This document shows positions 10,058-17,495 of a stretch of 33,245 nucleotides of DNA, piece by piece. Source of the stretch: Solirubrobacterales bacterium (GTDB taxonomy: Bacteria > Actinomycetota > Thermoleophilia > Solirubrobacterales > Solirubrobacteraceae); contig JAFAXX010000159.1 of assembly GCA_019240655.1 (NCBI GenBank), positions 1 through 33,245 of the forward strand, written 5' to 3'. Positions within the stretch are counted from its first letter, which is position 1, and each line of letters begins with the position of its first letter. Below the pieces are notes generated by a model, which had not been told where the DNA came from, ran no database searches, and was given only the letters and a program-made list of their open reading frames with translations. The position numbers were made by a program, and so were the translations under genes.

Positions 10058-11265
10058 GCGGTCTCCTCTGCGGTCGTCTCGGTCCGCTGGTCTGCGGTCG
10101 GCTCGGTCCGCTCGCCGGGGGTCGAGGCCTCCGGAGTGGCGAGCGGGGGTGCGTCGGGCGCCGGCGGCGTCGCGGCCGGCGGGGCCTCATCGGCCGCCGG
10201 CGGACTCGTGGCCGGCGGCGGGGCCGCGTCGGCCGGCGCCGCGACCGGCGCGTCGGCCGGCGGGATCGCCTCGACGGCCGCCGGCGACGTCTCCGCGGCC
10301 GCCTGGGCAGCCGGCGTGTCCACGGGCGCCTGGGCAGCCGGCGCGTCCACGGGCGCCTGGGCAGCCGGCGCGTCCACTGGCGCCTGGGCTACTGGCGCCG
10401 CGTCCACGGGCGCCTGGGCTACTGGCGCCGCGTCGAGCGGCGCCGCTTCGGCCGGCGGGGCCTGCGCGGGCACGGCAGTCGCCTCGGCCTCCTGCCGGGC
10501 GCGTTCCTCGGCCTCCTGCCGGGCGCGTTCCTCGGCCTCACGGCGCTCCCGCTCCTGGCGGGCGCGCTCCTCCTCGGCGCGGAACACGTTGTGCCCCTGC
10601 GAAACTACCTCGCCGACGGCCCGGGTAATCGCAGCGCACGAGCGGATCGCGTCATCGTTGCCCGGAATCACGTAGTCGATCCCGTCAGGGTCGCAGTTGG
10701 TGTCGACCAGGCCGATGATCGGGATCCGCAGCCGCTGCGCCTCGCGTACCGCGATCGCCTCGGTTTTCAGGTCGATAACGAAGACCGCGTCGGGGACCCG
10801 CTGCATGTTCTTGACGCCGCCGAGATTGGCGCGCAGCTTCTCAAGGTCGGCCTGCGCCGCCATCCGCTCGCGCGTTGGCAGCAGCTGAAGCTGCCCCTCG
10901 GACTCGTAGCGCTCGAGGTCGTGCAGGCGCCGGATCCGCTGCGAAATGGTCTGGAAGTTCGTCAGCAGGCCGCCGAGCCAGCGGTGGTTGACGTATGGCA
11001 TCTCGGACGATTCAGCGGTGTCCTTGATTGTGTCGCGGGCCTGCTTCTTGGTGCCGACGAACAGGACAGTCCCACCGCGCCGCGCGATGTCCGAGGCGAA
11101 GCCCCGCGCACTCTCCAGCAGAGCTTCGGTCTGAAGCAGATCGATGATGTAGATGCCGTCCCGCTCACCGAAGATGAAGCGGCGCATCTTCGGGTTCCAA
11201 CGGCGCGTCTGGTGGCCGAAATGCACGCCGGCCTCCAGCAGCTCCTTGATTCCCACCTGAGCCAC
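10054..11265 (-). CDS. rpsB: Small ribosomal subunit protein uS2 with long Ala/Pro-rich C-terminal extension
   Basis: Residues 1-230 or so are a standard S2 protein: VGIKELLEAGVHFGHQTRRW, VNHRWLGGLLTNFQT, PDAVFVIDLKTEAIAVREA and IPIIGLVDTNCDPD are all typical. Residues 231-262 form a charged, repeated EERARQE segment, probably helical or coiled. Residues 263-403 are an Ala/Pro/Asp-rich, apparently disordered tail containing four or five copies of a 9-10 residue repeat (AQAPVD core). Usual S2 length is about 240-300, so this 403-residue form is unusually long. The start is GTG at 11265, with GGGAG 8 bases upstream. It heads the operon and is coupled to tsf. The tail's role is unknown. Confidence 0.95.
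10294..10422 (-). repeat. In-frame tandem repeat encoding AQAPVD units in the S2 tail
   Basis: About four to five imperfect copies of a 27-base unit (the first copy 30 bases) encode PVAQAPVDA/PAAQAPVDA. All differences keep the frame, so the array can expand or contract without breaking rpsB. A second short in-frame duplication of 24 bases, encoding EERARQEA, lies near 10488-10535. Confidence 0.85.
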
Positions 11266-11431
11266 TGTTCCTACTCCCTTGTCGTTTGTCGGTCGCTACC
11301 GCCCGGCTGCCGGTGCTCGTGAACCTCAGAGTTGAGGCAGGGCACGAGCCGTTCAACCAGGGTCGAAGAAGAACTTACGAATTGATTCTACGAAAGTTTG
11401 CCAAACCCGATACGTTTTGCTCTGTAGCACG
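11266..11431. promoter_or_regulatory. rpsB leader and shared promoter region
   Basis: No gene is seen. On the minus strand this is the proximal leader of rpsB, ending in GGGAG before the GTG. The AT-richer part at about 11375-11420 stands out from its surroundings and is the likely site of promoters in both directions: a TAGAAT hexamer on the minus strand and TACGTT (11411-11416) on the plus strand. These assignments are tentative because neither has a convincing -35 partner. Confidence 0.35.
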
Positions 11432-11560
11432 TCGTCGCCCATCCCCTACCTCCGGCGACGATTTGCCGCGCGAACCGAACCTCCCTTCCCCTACCTCCGG
11501 TGGCTCGGTTCGCATGTTCGGCGGGGCGGCTTTGGACGGGCCGCCCCGCCGTCTCTTCCA
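11423..11560 (+). ncRNA. Candidate 6C-type small RNA with two C-rich loops and terminator
   Basis: Three consecutive stem-loops are seen on the plus strand. The first has a 7-8 bp stem (11432-11439 with 11454-11461) and a 14-base loop rich in C (CATCCCCTACCTCC). The second has a perfect 9 bp stem (11470-11478 with 11505-11513), optionally extended by ACC/GGT, and a loop containing the same CCCCTACCTCC string. The third is a terminator hairpin. Two stem-loops exposing C-rich single strands followed by a terminator is the layout of actinobacterial 6C RNA, whose C-rich loops pair with G-rich ribosome-binding regions. The loops here are complementary to GGAGG-type Shine-Dalgarno sites. The 5' end is estimated from a possible TACGTT -10. 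The alternative is structure in the rpsB leader on the other strand, where the loops would show GGAGGTAGGGG. Confidence 0.55.
11519..11558 (+). terminator. Strong GC hairpin ending the candidate small RNA
   Basis: A perfect 12 bp stem (CGGCGGGGCGGC, 11519-11530, with 11540-11551) closes a 9-base loop and is followed on the plus strand by the pyrimidine-rich TCTCTTCC. The T-richer tail favours the plus orientation. On the minus strand it sits about 120 bases past the rluD stop and could also serve that gene. Confidence 0.65.
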
Positions 11561-11671
11561 TCACACGTCATCAACGCGCCGCGCGGGCGATCGGCAACGC
11601 ACTGGGGCACTTTGTGGCGATTCGGTGGCAAATCGTGACGCGAGGCCTCCCGACGCGCCGGACAGCCCTCC

Positions 11672-12577
11672 CTACTCGGTCGCCCGCGTGAGCGCGTCGA
11701 GCAGATCCTCGGGAAGCCGCGACTGGGCGTCGACCGGGTCGCCGGTCACCGGGTGAGGGAAGGCCAGGCGCTCAGCATGCAGGAACTGCCGCGTCAAGCC
11801 GTACCGCCCGGCCACCCCGTAGAGCGGATCCCCGGTCACCGGATGGCCGATCGCCGCGAGGTGCACGCGGATTTGATGCGTGCGGCCGGTGTCGAGGCTG
11901 ACCCGCAGCAGCGCCGCCGACGGGAGCAGGCGCTCGACCGTGAAATGAGTGCGGGCCTCCCGCGGTTCGTCGGAATCGATCGACATCAGCACGCGGTCTC
12001 GGCGATCGCGGCCGATCGGAGCGTCGATCGTGCCCGTCCGGGCTGAGGGATGACCGTCGACGAGCGCCAGGTACTCGCGCCGCAGCCGACGCTCGGACAG
12101 CAAGGCCTTCAGCGCCCGATGCACCGCGTCGTTCTTGGCCACCACCAGCAGCCCCGACGTATCACGGTCGAGCCGATGGACGATGCCCGCCCGCCACGAT
12201 TCCTCGCCCCCAGCGGCTCGCCCCGCGAGGGCCTGGGCGAGCGTCCCGGCGCGGTGCCCGCGGGCGGGATGGACGACGACCCCGGCCGGCTTGTCGACCA
12301 CGAGCAGGTGGTCGTCCTCGTAGGCGACGGCGAACCGCGCCGGCGCCGCCTGGGCATCGACAGGCGCGGTGTCGCTCTCGAGCACCGCGATCCGCTCGCC
12401 ACCCCTGACCAGGTGGCGCTTGGGCCGCACGCGGCCGTCGACGCGCACCCGCCCCGAGTCGATCAGGCTCTGGGCCCGGGCGCGCGAGCCCAGTGGCGCG
12501 GCCAGAAAGCTATCCAGGCGCACGCCGGCGACGCCTTCGGGCACCGATATCTCAAGCTCGGCGCCCACCCGAGCCAC
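11672..12577 (-). CDS. rluD: RluA/RluD-family 23S rRNA pseudouridine synthase
   Basis: A 301-residue enzyme. An N-terminal S4-like RNA-binding domain (RLDSFLAAPLGSRARAQSLI, RVRVDGRV) is followed by the pseudouridine synthase domain with VVDKPAGVVVHPA, the catalytic-loop motif HRLDRDTSG (Asp137), and DTGRTHQIRVHLAAIGHPVTGDPLYG. Members of this family isomerise uridines in 23S rRNA; RluD proper modifies helix 69, and the exact target here is assumed. The start is GTG at 12577, overlapping the end of lspA by 26 bases. The lspA-rluD pairing is conserved in many bacteria. Confidence 0.93.
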   Translation of the reverse strand: MARVGAELEISVPEGVAGVRLDSFLAAPLGSRARAQSLIDSGRVRVDGRVRPKRHLVRGGERIAVLESDTAPVDAQAAPARFAVAYEDDHLLVVDKPAGVVVHPARGHRAGTLAQALAGRAAGGEESWRAGIVHRLDRDTSGLLVVAKNDAVHRALKALLSERRLRREYLALVDGHPSARTGTIDAPIGRDRRDRVLMSIDSDEPREARTHFTVERLLPSAALLRVSLDTGRTHQIRVHLAAIGHPVTGDPLYGVAGRYGLTRQFLHAERLAFPHPVTGDPVDAQSRLPEDLLDALTRATE

Positions 12578-13043
12578 GGCCTTCGACGACCAAGAGCAGG
12601 GCCACTACGCCGACGGTGATCGACATGTCGGCCACGTTGAACGCCGGCCACAGCGGCAGCTTGACGAAGTCGGTCACGGCACCGTTGAGGACGCGGTCGA
12701 CCAGGTTGCCGATCGCGCCTCCGATGAGCAGGCCCGTCGGCAACCACAGCCACGACCGCTCGGGCCTCAAGGCCAGGTATCCGGCCAGCGCGGCGAGCGC
12801 AGCGAGCGTGAACACGAGCACGAGCGTCCCGCCGCCCGAGAACAGGCTGAACGCCACGCCCGTGTTGCGGACGTGCACGAGGGTGACGCCGGGAAGCAGC
12901 TTCTGGTGGTCCCCTACGTCGATGCCCGACCGGATCGCATGCTTGCTCAGCTGATCGACCGCGATCACCACCGCGGCCACCGCGCCGGCTCGGCCGAACG
13001 CGACGGCGCGGAGCTTCCGCGCTTTCCTTGCCTGCGTCACCAC
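12552..13043 (-). CDS. lspA: Lipoprotein signal peptidase (signal peptidase II)
   Basis: A 163-residue membrane aspartic protease that removes signal peptides from prolipoproteins after lipidation. The catalytic aspartates are in GNLVDRV (Asp116) and FNVADMSI (Asp139), and the N-terminal helix has the conserved DQLSK (30-34). Four hydrophobic segments are visible, as the family expects. Two adjacent GTG codons (13043 and 13040) could serve as start. The gene overlaps rluD by 26 bases and follows yggT by 13 bases. Confidence 0.94.
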   Translation of the reverse strand: MVTQARKARKLRAVAFGRAGAVAAVVIAVDQLSKHAIRSGIDVGDHQKLLPGVTLVHVRNTGVAFSLFSGGGTLVLVFTLAALAALAGYLALRPERSWLWLPTGLLIGGAIGNLVDRVLNGAVTDFVKLPLWPAFNVADMSITVGVVALLLVVEGRGSGGRRA

Positions 13044-13056
13044 GCGGCGGCGCGGC

Positions 13057-13365
13057 TCAGCCGCCGATCGCGCTGACCACGATGCGGTCGACGATCACCA
13101 GCACGAAGATCGCGATCATCGGCGTGAAGTCGAACGCGCCCACCGGCGGGATGATCCGGCGAAACAGGCGCAGGTACGGCTCGCACACGTCGCGCAGGAA
13201 TTTAAGTACAGCGTCGCTCCAGCGCGCGTACGGCATCCTGACCCCGAGGGAGAGCATCAGGTTCAGCAGGATGTAGATGAAGATCAGGAGGATGTAGACC
13301 TCGAACAGTGCGTTGACGTAGTTCGCCACGTCGACACGCGTAAGGGCGAAAAACGCCGGGCTCAT
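13057..13365 (-). CDS. yggT: YggT-family membrane protein
   Basis: A 102-residue protein with two hydrophobic segments (about 17-42 and 82-99) flanking the family's characteristic CEPYLRLFRRIIPPVG loop. YggT proteins are linked to division and envelope genes (beside sepF in Gram-positives), and a role in osmotic tolerance or division-site membrane organisation has been proposed. No enzymatic motif is present. Its ATG overlaps the proC stop (ATGA, 13362-13365), implying coupled translation. Confidence 0.9.
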   Translation of the reverse strand: MSPAFFALTRVDVANYVNALFEVYILLIFIYILLNLMLSLGVRMPYARWSDAVLKFLRDVCEPYLRLFRRIIPPVGAFDFTPMIAIFVLVIVDRIVVSAIGG

Positions 13366-14120
13366 CCCCGGCTCCGGCCGGCCACGGCGTCGATCGCATC
13401 CTCGAACGCCGCGCGTACGCCCGCGCGCTCGAGTGCGGCCAGGCCCCGGGCGGTGCCGCCCCCCGGCGAGGTGACCTCGCGGCGAACCGTGAGCGTGTCG
13501 TACCCGCGGGCGGCGAGCAGCTCGGCGGTGCCGGCCATCGTCTCGACCACGAGCCGTCCGGCCACGGGCGCGGGCAACCCATGGCGGACCGCCGCGTCCA
13601 CCTGGGCCTCCGCCAACAGCGCCTGGTACGCGGGTCCGACGCCCACCACCGCCATGGCCGGGTCGAGCAGACGCTCATCCATCGGCACAACGCGGCCTAT
13701 GCGCCCGAACAGCGTTAGGACCTCACGCTCGAGCTCAGACGGAACGCCATCCGCCCGCGCGTAGCAGAGCAGCCCCCGACGGACCTCGACGGGCGTGTTC
13801 GGCATGAACCGGAAGACTGGCATGCCGGGGTACGCTCCCTGAAGGGCCGAGATCGGCGTAGCGGCCAACACCGAGGCGAGCGCCTTCGTCACCCCGGCGA
13901 TCTCGGCCGCGACCGGCTCGAGCTGATACGGCTTGTGGCAGAGCACCACCAGATCGGCGCGCTCGGCCACTTCTCGGTTGGAGCCGAGCGCCTCACCGCC
14001 GAGCTCCTCGGCCAGGTCGCGGGCTCGGCCGGAACCCGAATCCGAGCACAGCACCGGCTCGGCCCAACCGCGAGCCAGCGCTCGTGCCATGTTGCCGGCC
14101 CCGATCAGCCCCACTTTCAT
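13362..14120 (-). CDS. proC: Pyrroline-5-carboxylate reductase
   Basis: A 252-residue cytoplasmic enzyme that reduces pyrroline-5-carboxylate to proline with NAD(P)H. The Rossmann motif GLIGAGNMARAL begins at residue 4; FRFMPNTPVEVRRG and the C-terminal substrate-binding signature VTSPGGGTARGLAALE are clear. Length is slightly below the usual 265-280. It lies between sepF and yggT, where many relatives also carry proC in the yggS-sepF-yggT cluster. The ATG at 14120 is followed directly by the Rossmann fold. Confidence 0.93.
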   Translation of the reverse strand: MKVGLIGAGNMARALARGWAEPVLCSDSGSGRARDLAEELGGEALGSNREVAERADLVVLCHKPYQLEPVAAEIAGVTKALASVLAATPISALQGAYPGMPVFRFMPNTPVEVRRGLLCYARADGVPSELEREVLTLFGRIGRVVPMDERLLDPAMAVVGVGPAYQALLAEAQVDAAVRHGLPAPVAGRLVVETMAGTAELLAARGYDTLTVRREVTSPGGGTARGLAALERAGVRAAFEDAIDAVAGRSRG

Positions 14121-14198
14121 GGCGTGAACGTTACCGTCGTCTCGCGGTCACGCGGACGCACGCCCGGTCCACATCGTCCGAGGCGCGCGCGCGCATCG

Positions 14199-14771
14199 TT
14201 AGGACTGGTTGAAGAAGCCCTTCTCGACCAGCCGCGCGCGCTCCTCAGCCGAGACCTCCACGTTGCGGGGGGTGAGCAGGAACACCTTGTCGGCGATCCG
14301 CTGCATGCCGCCGTCGAGCGCATAGGTCAGGCCGCTGGAGAAGTCGATCAGCCGCTTGGAGAGATCGGTGTCGGTGCCCTGGAGATTCAGGATCACCGGA
14401 ATGGCGTCCTTGAACTTGTCCGCCACGTCCTGAACGTCGTTGAAGTTCTTCGGCGCGACGAAGTGCACGCGCACATCCCCGCCGTTGCCGCCGCGGCCCT
14501 CGCCTCCGTTGCCACGTTCGTTGCCGGCGCGCCCGCCGACCGGCCGTAGCGCGGCCGTGCGGCGTTCGGCCGGCGGCTCGTCGGGGAAGATGTCGTCGAA
14601 GTCGTCACGGCGGCGGCGAGCTCCCAGCCGGCGGACGTTGGGGCGCTCGCGATAGGTGTCCTGCATCTCGACCTCGGGCTCGCCGTAGGGCTCGACCTCC
14701 TCGTCGTAGGCGTCGTCCTCGGCGAGGCCGAAGTAGACGAGCGTGCGATGCCAGGTGTCGCGGAAGGCCAT
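14199..14771 (-). CDS. sepF: Cell division protein SepF
   Basis: A 190-residue protein. A short N-terminal amphipathic segment (MAFRDTWHRTLVYFGL) is the likely membrane anchor. An acidic/Gly-rich linker follows to about residue 97, then the compact SepF domain (VHFVAPKNFNDVQDVADKF, LSKRLIDFSSGLTYALDGGM, KVFLLTPRNVEV). SepF anchors and bundles FtsZ filaments at the division site and is the main FtsZ membrane tether in actinobacteria, which lack FtsA. It lies between yggS and proC. No ribosome binding site is obvious; an inverted repeat sits just upstream at 14792-14810. Confidence 0.94.
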   Translation of the reverse strand: MAFRDTWHRTLVYFGLAEDDAYDEEVEPYGEPEVEMQDTYRERPNVRRLGARRRRDDFDDIFPDEPPAERRTAALRPVGGRAGNERGNGGEGRGGNGGDVRVHFVAPKNFNDVQDVADKFKDAIPVILNLQGTDTDLSKRLIDFSSGLTYALDGGMQRIADKVFLLTPRNVEVSAEERARLVEKGFFNQS

Positions 14772-14791
14772 ATCCCGTGTCAGGGTTCGCC

Positions 14792-14810
14792 CAGGGAAAG
14801 TATTTCCCTG
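14792..14810. promoter_or_regulatory. Perfect inverted repeat upstream of sepF
   Basis: CAGGGAAA and TTTCCCTG form perfect 8-base arms around a 3-base centre, in the 49-base gap between the yggS stop and the sepF start. Either a protein-binding site or an RNA hairpin near the sepF translation start would fit. It has no T-run, so a terminator is unlikely. Confidence 0.45.
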
Positions 14811-14820
14811 CCGCAGGGGA

Positions 14821-15480
14821 TTATGACGCGCCCCCGTACAGGGTGGAGCCGAGACGAACGATCGTCGCGCCCTCCTGTACCGCGACGATGTAGTCCTGGC
14901 TCGTGCCCATCGAGAGGTGGCGAAGCCCGTGCTCCTGGGCCAGGCGGCGCAGAGTCGCGAAGTGGGCGCGGCTCTCCTCGGGCGTCTGGGCGCGCGGGGG
15001 CATCGTCATCAGCCCCACCGCGGTCACCGGGCAGCGCGCGAGGAAGGCGCCGAGCTCGGTTGGGGCGATACCGCTCTTGCCGTGCTCGGCCGCGATGTTG
15101 ACCTCTACGAGCACCTCGGTCTCCGGGCGCGCGTGGCGCTTCAACTGGGCGAGGACAGAGTCGCTGGCCACCGAGTGGATGTAGCGGACGTGCCGCAGGA
15201 CCTGGCGCACCTTTCGGCTCTGCAGATGGCCGACGAAGTCCCAGGTGAAGCGGTCGGGATGGGCGCTCGCCTTCGCCTCGAGGTCCTGCGCGCGGTTCTC
15301 GCCGACCAGCGTGATTCCCGCCTCGGCGAGCGTTGGCAGCTCGTCCGCCGGCACGTACTTGACCGCGGCCAGGATCTCGACCTCGTCCGGATCACGTCCC
15401 GTTTGCGCGATCTCGGCGCGGACCCGCTCGAGGTTTGCGCGCACCTGGTCGGCGCGCAGGCCGGTGATCACTTCAACCAC
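14821..15480 (-). CDS. yggS: YggS/PROSC-family pyridoxal-phosphate homeostasis protein
   Basis: A 219-residue single-domain PLP-binding TIM-barrel protein that buffers free pyridoxal phosphate. The PLP-binding lysine lies in AAVKYVP (about residue 40). GENRAQDLEAKA, WDFVGHLQSRKVR, VNIAAEHGKSGI and the C-terminal LSMGTSQDYIVAVQEGATIVRLGSTLYG are family hallmarks; the usual 'SMGMS.D' appears as SMGTSQD. The start is GTG at 15480, overlapping the 3' end of pgeF by 13 bases. Its place between pgeF and sepF is standard for Gram-positive division clusters. Confidence 0.94.
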   Translation of the reverse strand: MVEVITGLRADQVRANLERVRAEIAQTGRDPDEVEILAAVKYVPADELPTLAEAGITLVGENRAQDLEAKASAHPDRFTWDFVGHLQSRKVRQVLRHVRYIHSVASDSVLAQLKRHARPETEVLVEVNIAAEHGKSGIAPTELGAFLARCPVTAVGLMTMPPRAQTPEESRAHFATLRRLAQEHGLRHLSMGTSQDYIVAVQEGATIVRLGSTLYGGAS

Positions 15481-16208
15481 GCGACGCCCGCCTGCCGGCC
15501 GGTGATCCCGCGATCGCGCCGGTGCGAGAAAAGCAGCGACGGGTCCGAGCAGATCGTGCAGATTCCGGCGTCGTGCACGGTGCCGACGCCGGCGCGCGCG
15601 AGCTCGGCCCGGGCGATCGCCTTGAGATCGAGGTTGCCTCCACGCCGGGCGCTCGCGCCGTGCCGGGCGGCGAAGCTGGCGTGGACCTCGTCGCCGACCT
15701 CGTAGCAGCAGGGGCCCGCGCCCGGACCGATAGCCGCGGTCAGCGGCCCGTCGGCGCCGAGCTCCCGCACGGAGCGAACGCCCTCGTCGACCACGCCGGC
15801 GGCTAGTCCGCGCCAGCCGGCATGGAGCATCGCCACAACGCCCTGACCGGCCACCGCGATCGGCAGGCAGTCGGCCACCAGCACCAGCGCAGCCACTCCG
15901 GCGAGCGCGGTCGCCTGCCCGTCGGCTTCCGGCGGCGCGCCGGCGCCATTCGGCGGCTCGGTGAGCCGGATCACCTCCGAACCGTGCACCTGGCGGATCT
16001 CGGCCAGCGGAGCGCCGACCATGGCGCGGAGCGCCGCCCGGTTGCGCTCGACCGCCGCCGGCTCGTCGTCGGTGAGCCGGCCCAGGTTGAGGAGGGCATA
16101 CGGCCCGGTCGAACAGCCGCCGCGCCGAGTGGTGAACAGCGCACGGGCGTCCGGGAGGTCGATTGCCAGATGGGCCTGCCAGCTGTAGAAGGGCGCCGGT
16201 GCTCGCAA
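15468..16208 (-). CDS. pgeF: Peptidoglycan editing factor PgeF (YfiH/laccase-domain family)
   Basis: A cytoplasmic enzyme of the multicopper-oxidase-like YfiH family that hydrolyses wrongly incorporated L-Ser from UDP-MurNAc precursors and is also reported as a purine-nucleoside enzyme. The zinc/catalytic His-Cys-His set appears in QVHGSEV, VADCLPI and HAGWRG, followed by IGPGAGPCCYEVG. The frame is open upstream to 16442, but that part is Arg/Pro-rich and overlaps the 3' end of the pcnB-like gene. A TTG at 16208 gives 246 residues, close to the family norm. No better ATG or GTG precedes the domain, so the start is uncertain. Confidence 0.9.
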   Translation of the reverse strand: MRAPAPFYSWQAHLAIDLPDARALFTTRRGGCSTGPYALLNLGRLTDDEPAAVERNRAALRAMVGAPLAEIRQVHGSEVIRLTEPPNGAGAPPEADGQATALAGVAALVLVADCLPIAVAGQGVVAMLHAGWRGLAAGVVDEGVRSVRELGADGPLTAAIGPGAGPCCYEVGDEVHASFAARHGASARRGGNLDLKAIARAELARAGVGTVHDAGICTICSDPSLLFSHRRDRGITGRQAGVAWLK

Positions 16209-16219
16209 CAGCGCTGTTG
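16206..16219. promoter_or_regulatory. 14-bp perfect palindrome at the pgeF start
   Basis: CAACAGCGCTGTTG is a perfect palindrome lying exactly at the proposed TTG start of pgeF, in the 41-base gap after the pcnB-like gene. It may be an operator or chance; no matching second copy was noticed in the window. Confidence 0.3.
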
Positions 16220-16249
16220 TAGCAGTACGCAGCCCTCCGCCGGCGCCGG

Positions 16250-17470
16250 TCAGCGGGTGATCGCCCGCGCGGCGGCGAGCGCCTCCGAGAGCTCGGCTTG
16301 GGCTCCGGCTGCGCGGCCGTCGAGCTTGGCCGCCAGCGCGGCCCGGAGACCGGCTCCGATTGCCGGCCCGGGAGGGACTCCGGCGGCGAGCAGATCCTCG
16401 CCGGAGATCTCGAGCGTCACGCGCCGGAGCCGGTCGAGCCACACGCGAGCCGGGTCGGCGGGTCCAAGGGCCCCGGCCAGCGCGACGAGCTCCGGCCCGG
16501 CGTGATCGACCGCCGCGGCGATCTCCGATGGCCGGGTGGCCACGGCGAGCGCGGCCGCGACCGCCCGGGCGCGGGTCGCTGCGGCGACGATCACCTCCCG
16601 GTCGACCCGCTCGAAAGCGAGGTGATCGAGCCGGCGCGCAAGCTGCCCGGCCGGGATGTCGGTCGCCGCCGCGGAGAGCACCAGCCGGTCCCGGCGCCCG
16701 TCGCGCGGAAGCAGCGCCAGCGCGCGCCGGGCCGCGGAGGGATCGCGGAGTCCGAACCGGGGCGCAATCGCGCGGTCGAGTCCGAACTCGCGCAGGCAGA
16801 TGAACGCCGCCACCGGATCAGGCTCGCGCGCGAGCAGCCTCAGCTCGGCGCCGACGCGGGCGCCACTCACCGTGCTCAGGGCGTCCGGGCGCACGAGAGC
16901 CGCCGTGTGCGGCTCGATCGCGAAGCCGAGCCGACTGGCGTAGCGGGCCATCCGGAGCATCCGCGTGGGGTCGTCTAGGAAGCTTCGGTCATGCAGCACA
17001 CGGAGACGGCGCGCCGACAGGTCCGCGAGGGCGTGCGGAGCGGAGCTCACCGTTCCGGCCCGCGGCCCGGTGAGGGCGATGGCGATCGCATTGACGGTGA
17101 AGTCGCGCCGCGTGAGATCGTCGACTAGCGTGGCCGGGGTCACGTCGGGCAGGGCGCCCGGACGGGCGTAGCGCTCGCGGCGGGCCGTCGCGACGTCGTA
17201 GATGAAGCCGTTCACGGTGACCGTCGAGGTGCCGAAGCGGTCGTAGGCGCGGAGCTCGCCGCCGAGCCCCGCGGCGAGCTCGGCGGCGTCGCCTTCGACA
17301 ACCAGGTCGAGATCGAACGGCTCGCCGCCGAGGAGCAGATCGCGCACCGCTCCGCCGACCAGATAGACGTTCGGCGGTCCGGCCACGTGCTGAAGGCGGC
17401 CGATCAAGGGCGCGCCGGCCGGCAGCGACGCGACGCGGGCAAACAGCCTCTCAGGGGGCGGCACGGCCAC
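16250..17470 (-). CDS. CCA-adding enzyme / poly(A) polymerase-family nucleotidyltransferase
   Basis: A class II polynucleotide nucleotidyltransferase of about 406 residues. VYLVGGAVRDLLLGG followed by FDLDLVVEGDA is the nucleotide-binding and two-Asp metal site. DDLTRRDFTVNAIAIAL and DDPTRMLRMARYASRLGF are the neck and RNA-binding motifs. The C-terminal half is helical and Ala-rich without an obvious HD motif. It may repair or build tRNA CCA ends, add poly(A), or do only part of this; sequence alone does not separate these. The frame extends upstream, but ATGs at 17497 and 17506 would overlap the start of the divergent beta-propeller gene, so GTG 17470 is chosen; none has a clear ribosome binding site. 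It heads the pgeF-yggS-sepF cluster. Confidence 0.88.
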   Translation of the reverse strand: MAVPPPERLFARVASLPAGAPLIGRLQHVAGPPNVYLVGGAVRDLLLGGEPFDLDLVVEGDAAELAAGLGGELRAYDRFGTSTVTVNGFIYDVATARRERYARPGALPDVTPATLVDDLTRRDFTVNAIAIALTGPRAGTVSSAPHALADLSARRLRVLHDRSFLDDPTRMLRMARYASRLGFAIEPHTAALVRPDALSTVSGARVGAELRLLAREPDPVAAFICLREFGLDRAIAPRFGLRDPSAARRALALLPRDGRRDRLVLSAAATDIPAGQLARRLDHLAFERVDREVIVAAATRARAVAAALAVATRPSEIAAAVDHAGPELVALAGALGPADPARVWLDRLRRVTLEISGEDLLAAGVPPGPAIGAGLRAALAAKLDGRAAGAQAELSEALAAARAITR

Positions 17471-17495
17471 CCGTCCATCTTGGCGCCTGGCTAGC

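Noticed and set aside
16206..16219. Palindrome as a third SOS box
   Set aside because: CAAC-N6-GTTG lacks the GAAC-N4-GTTC core and spacing.
16209..16442. N-terminal extension of PgeF
   Set aside because: Arg/Pro-rich residues with no homology, overlapping the 3' end of the pcnB-like gene; the family starts near the YSWQAHLAIDLP segment.
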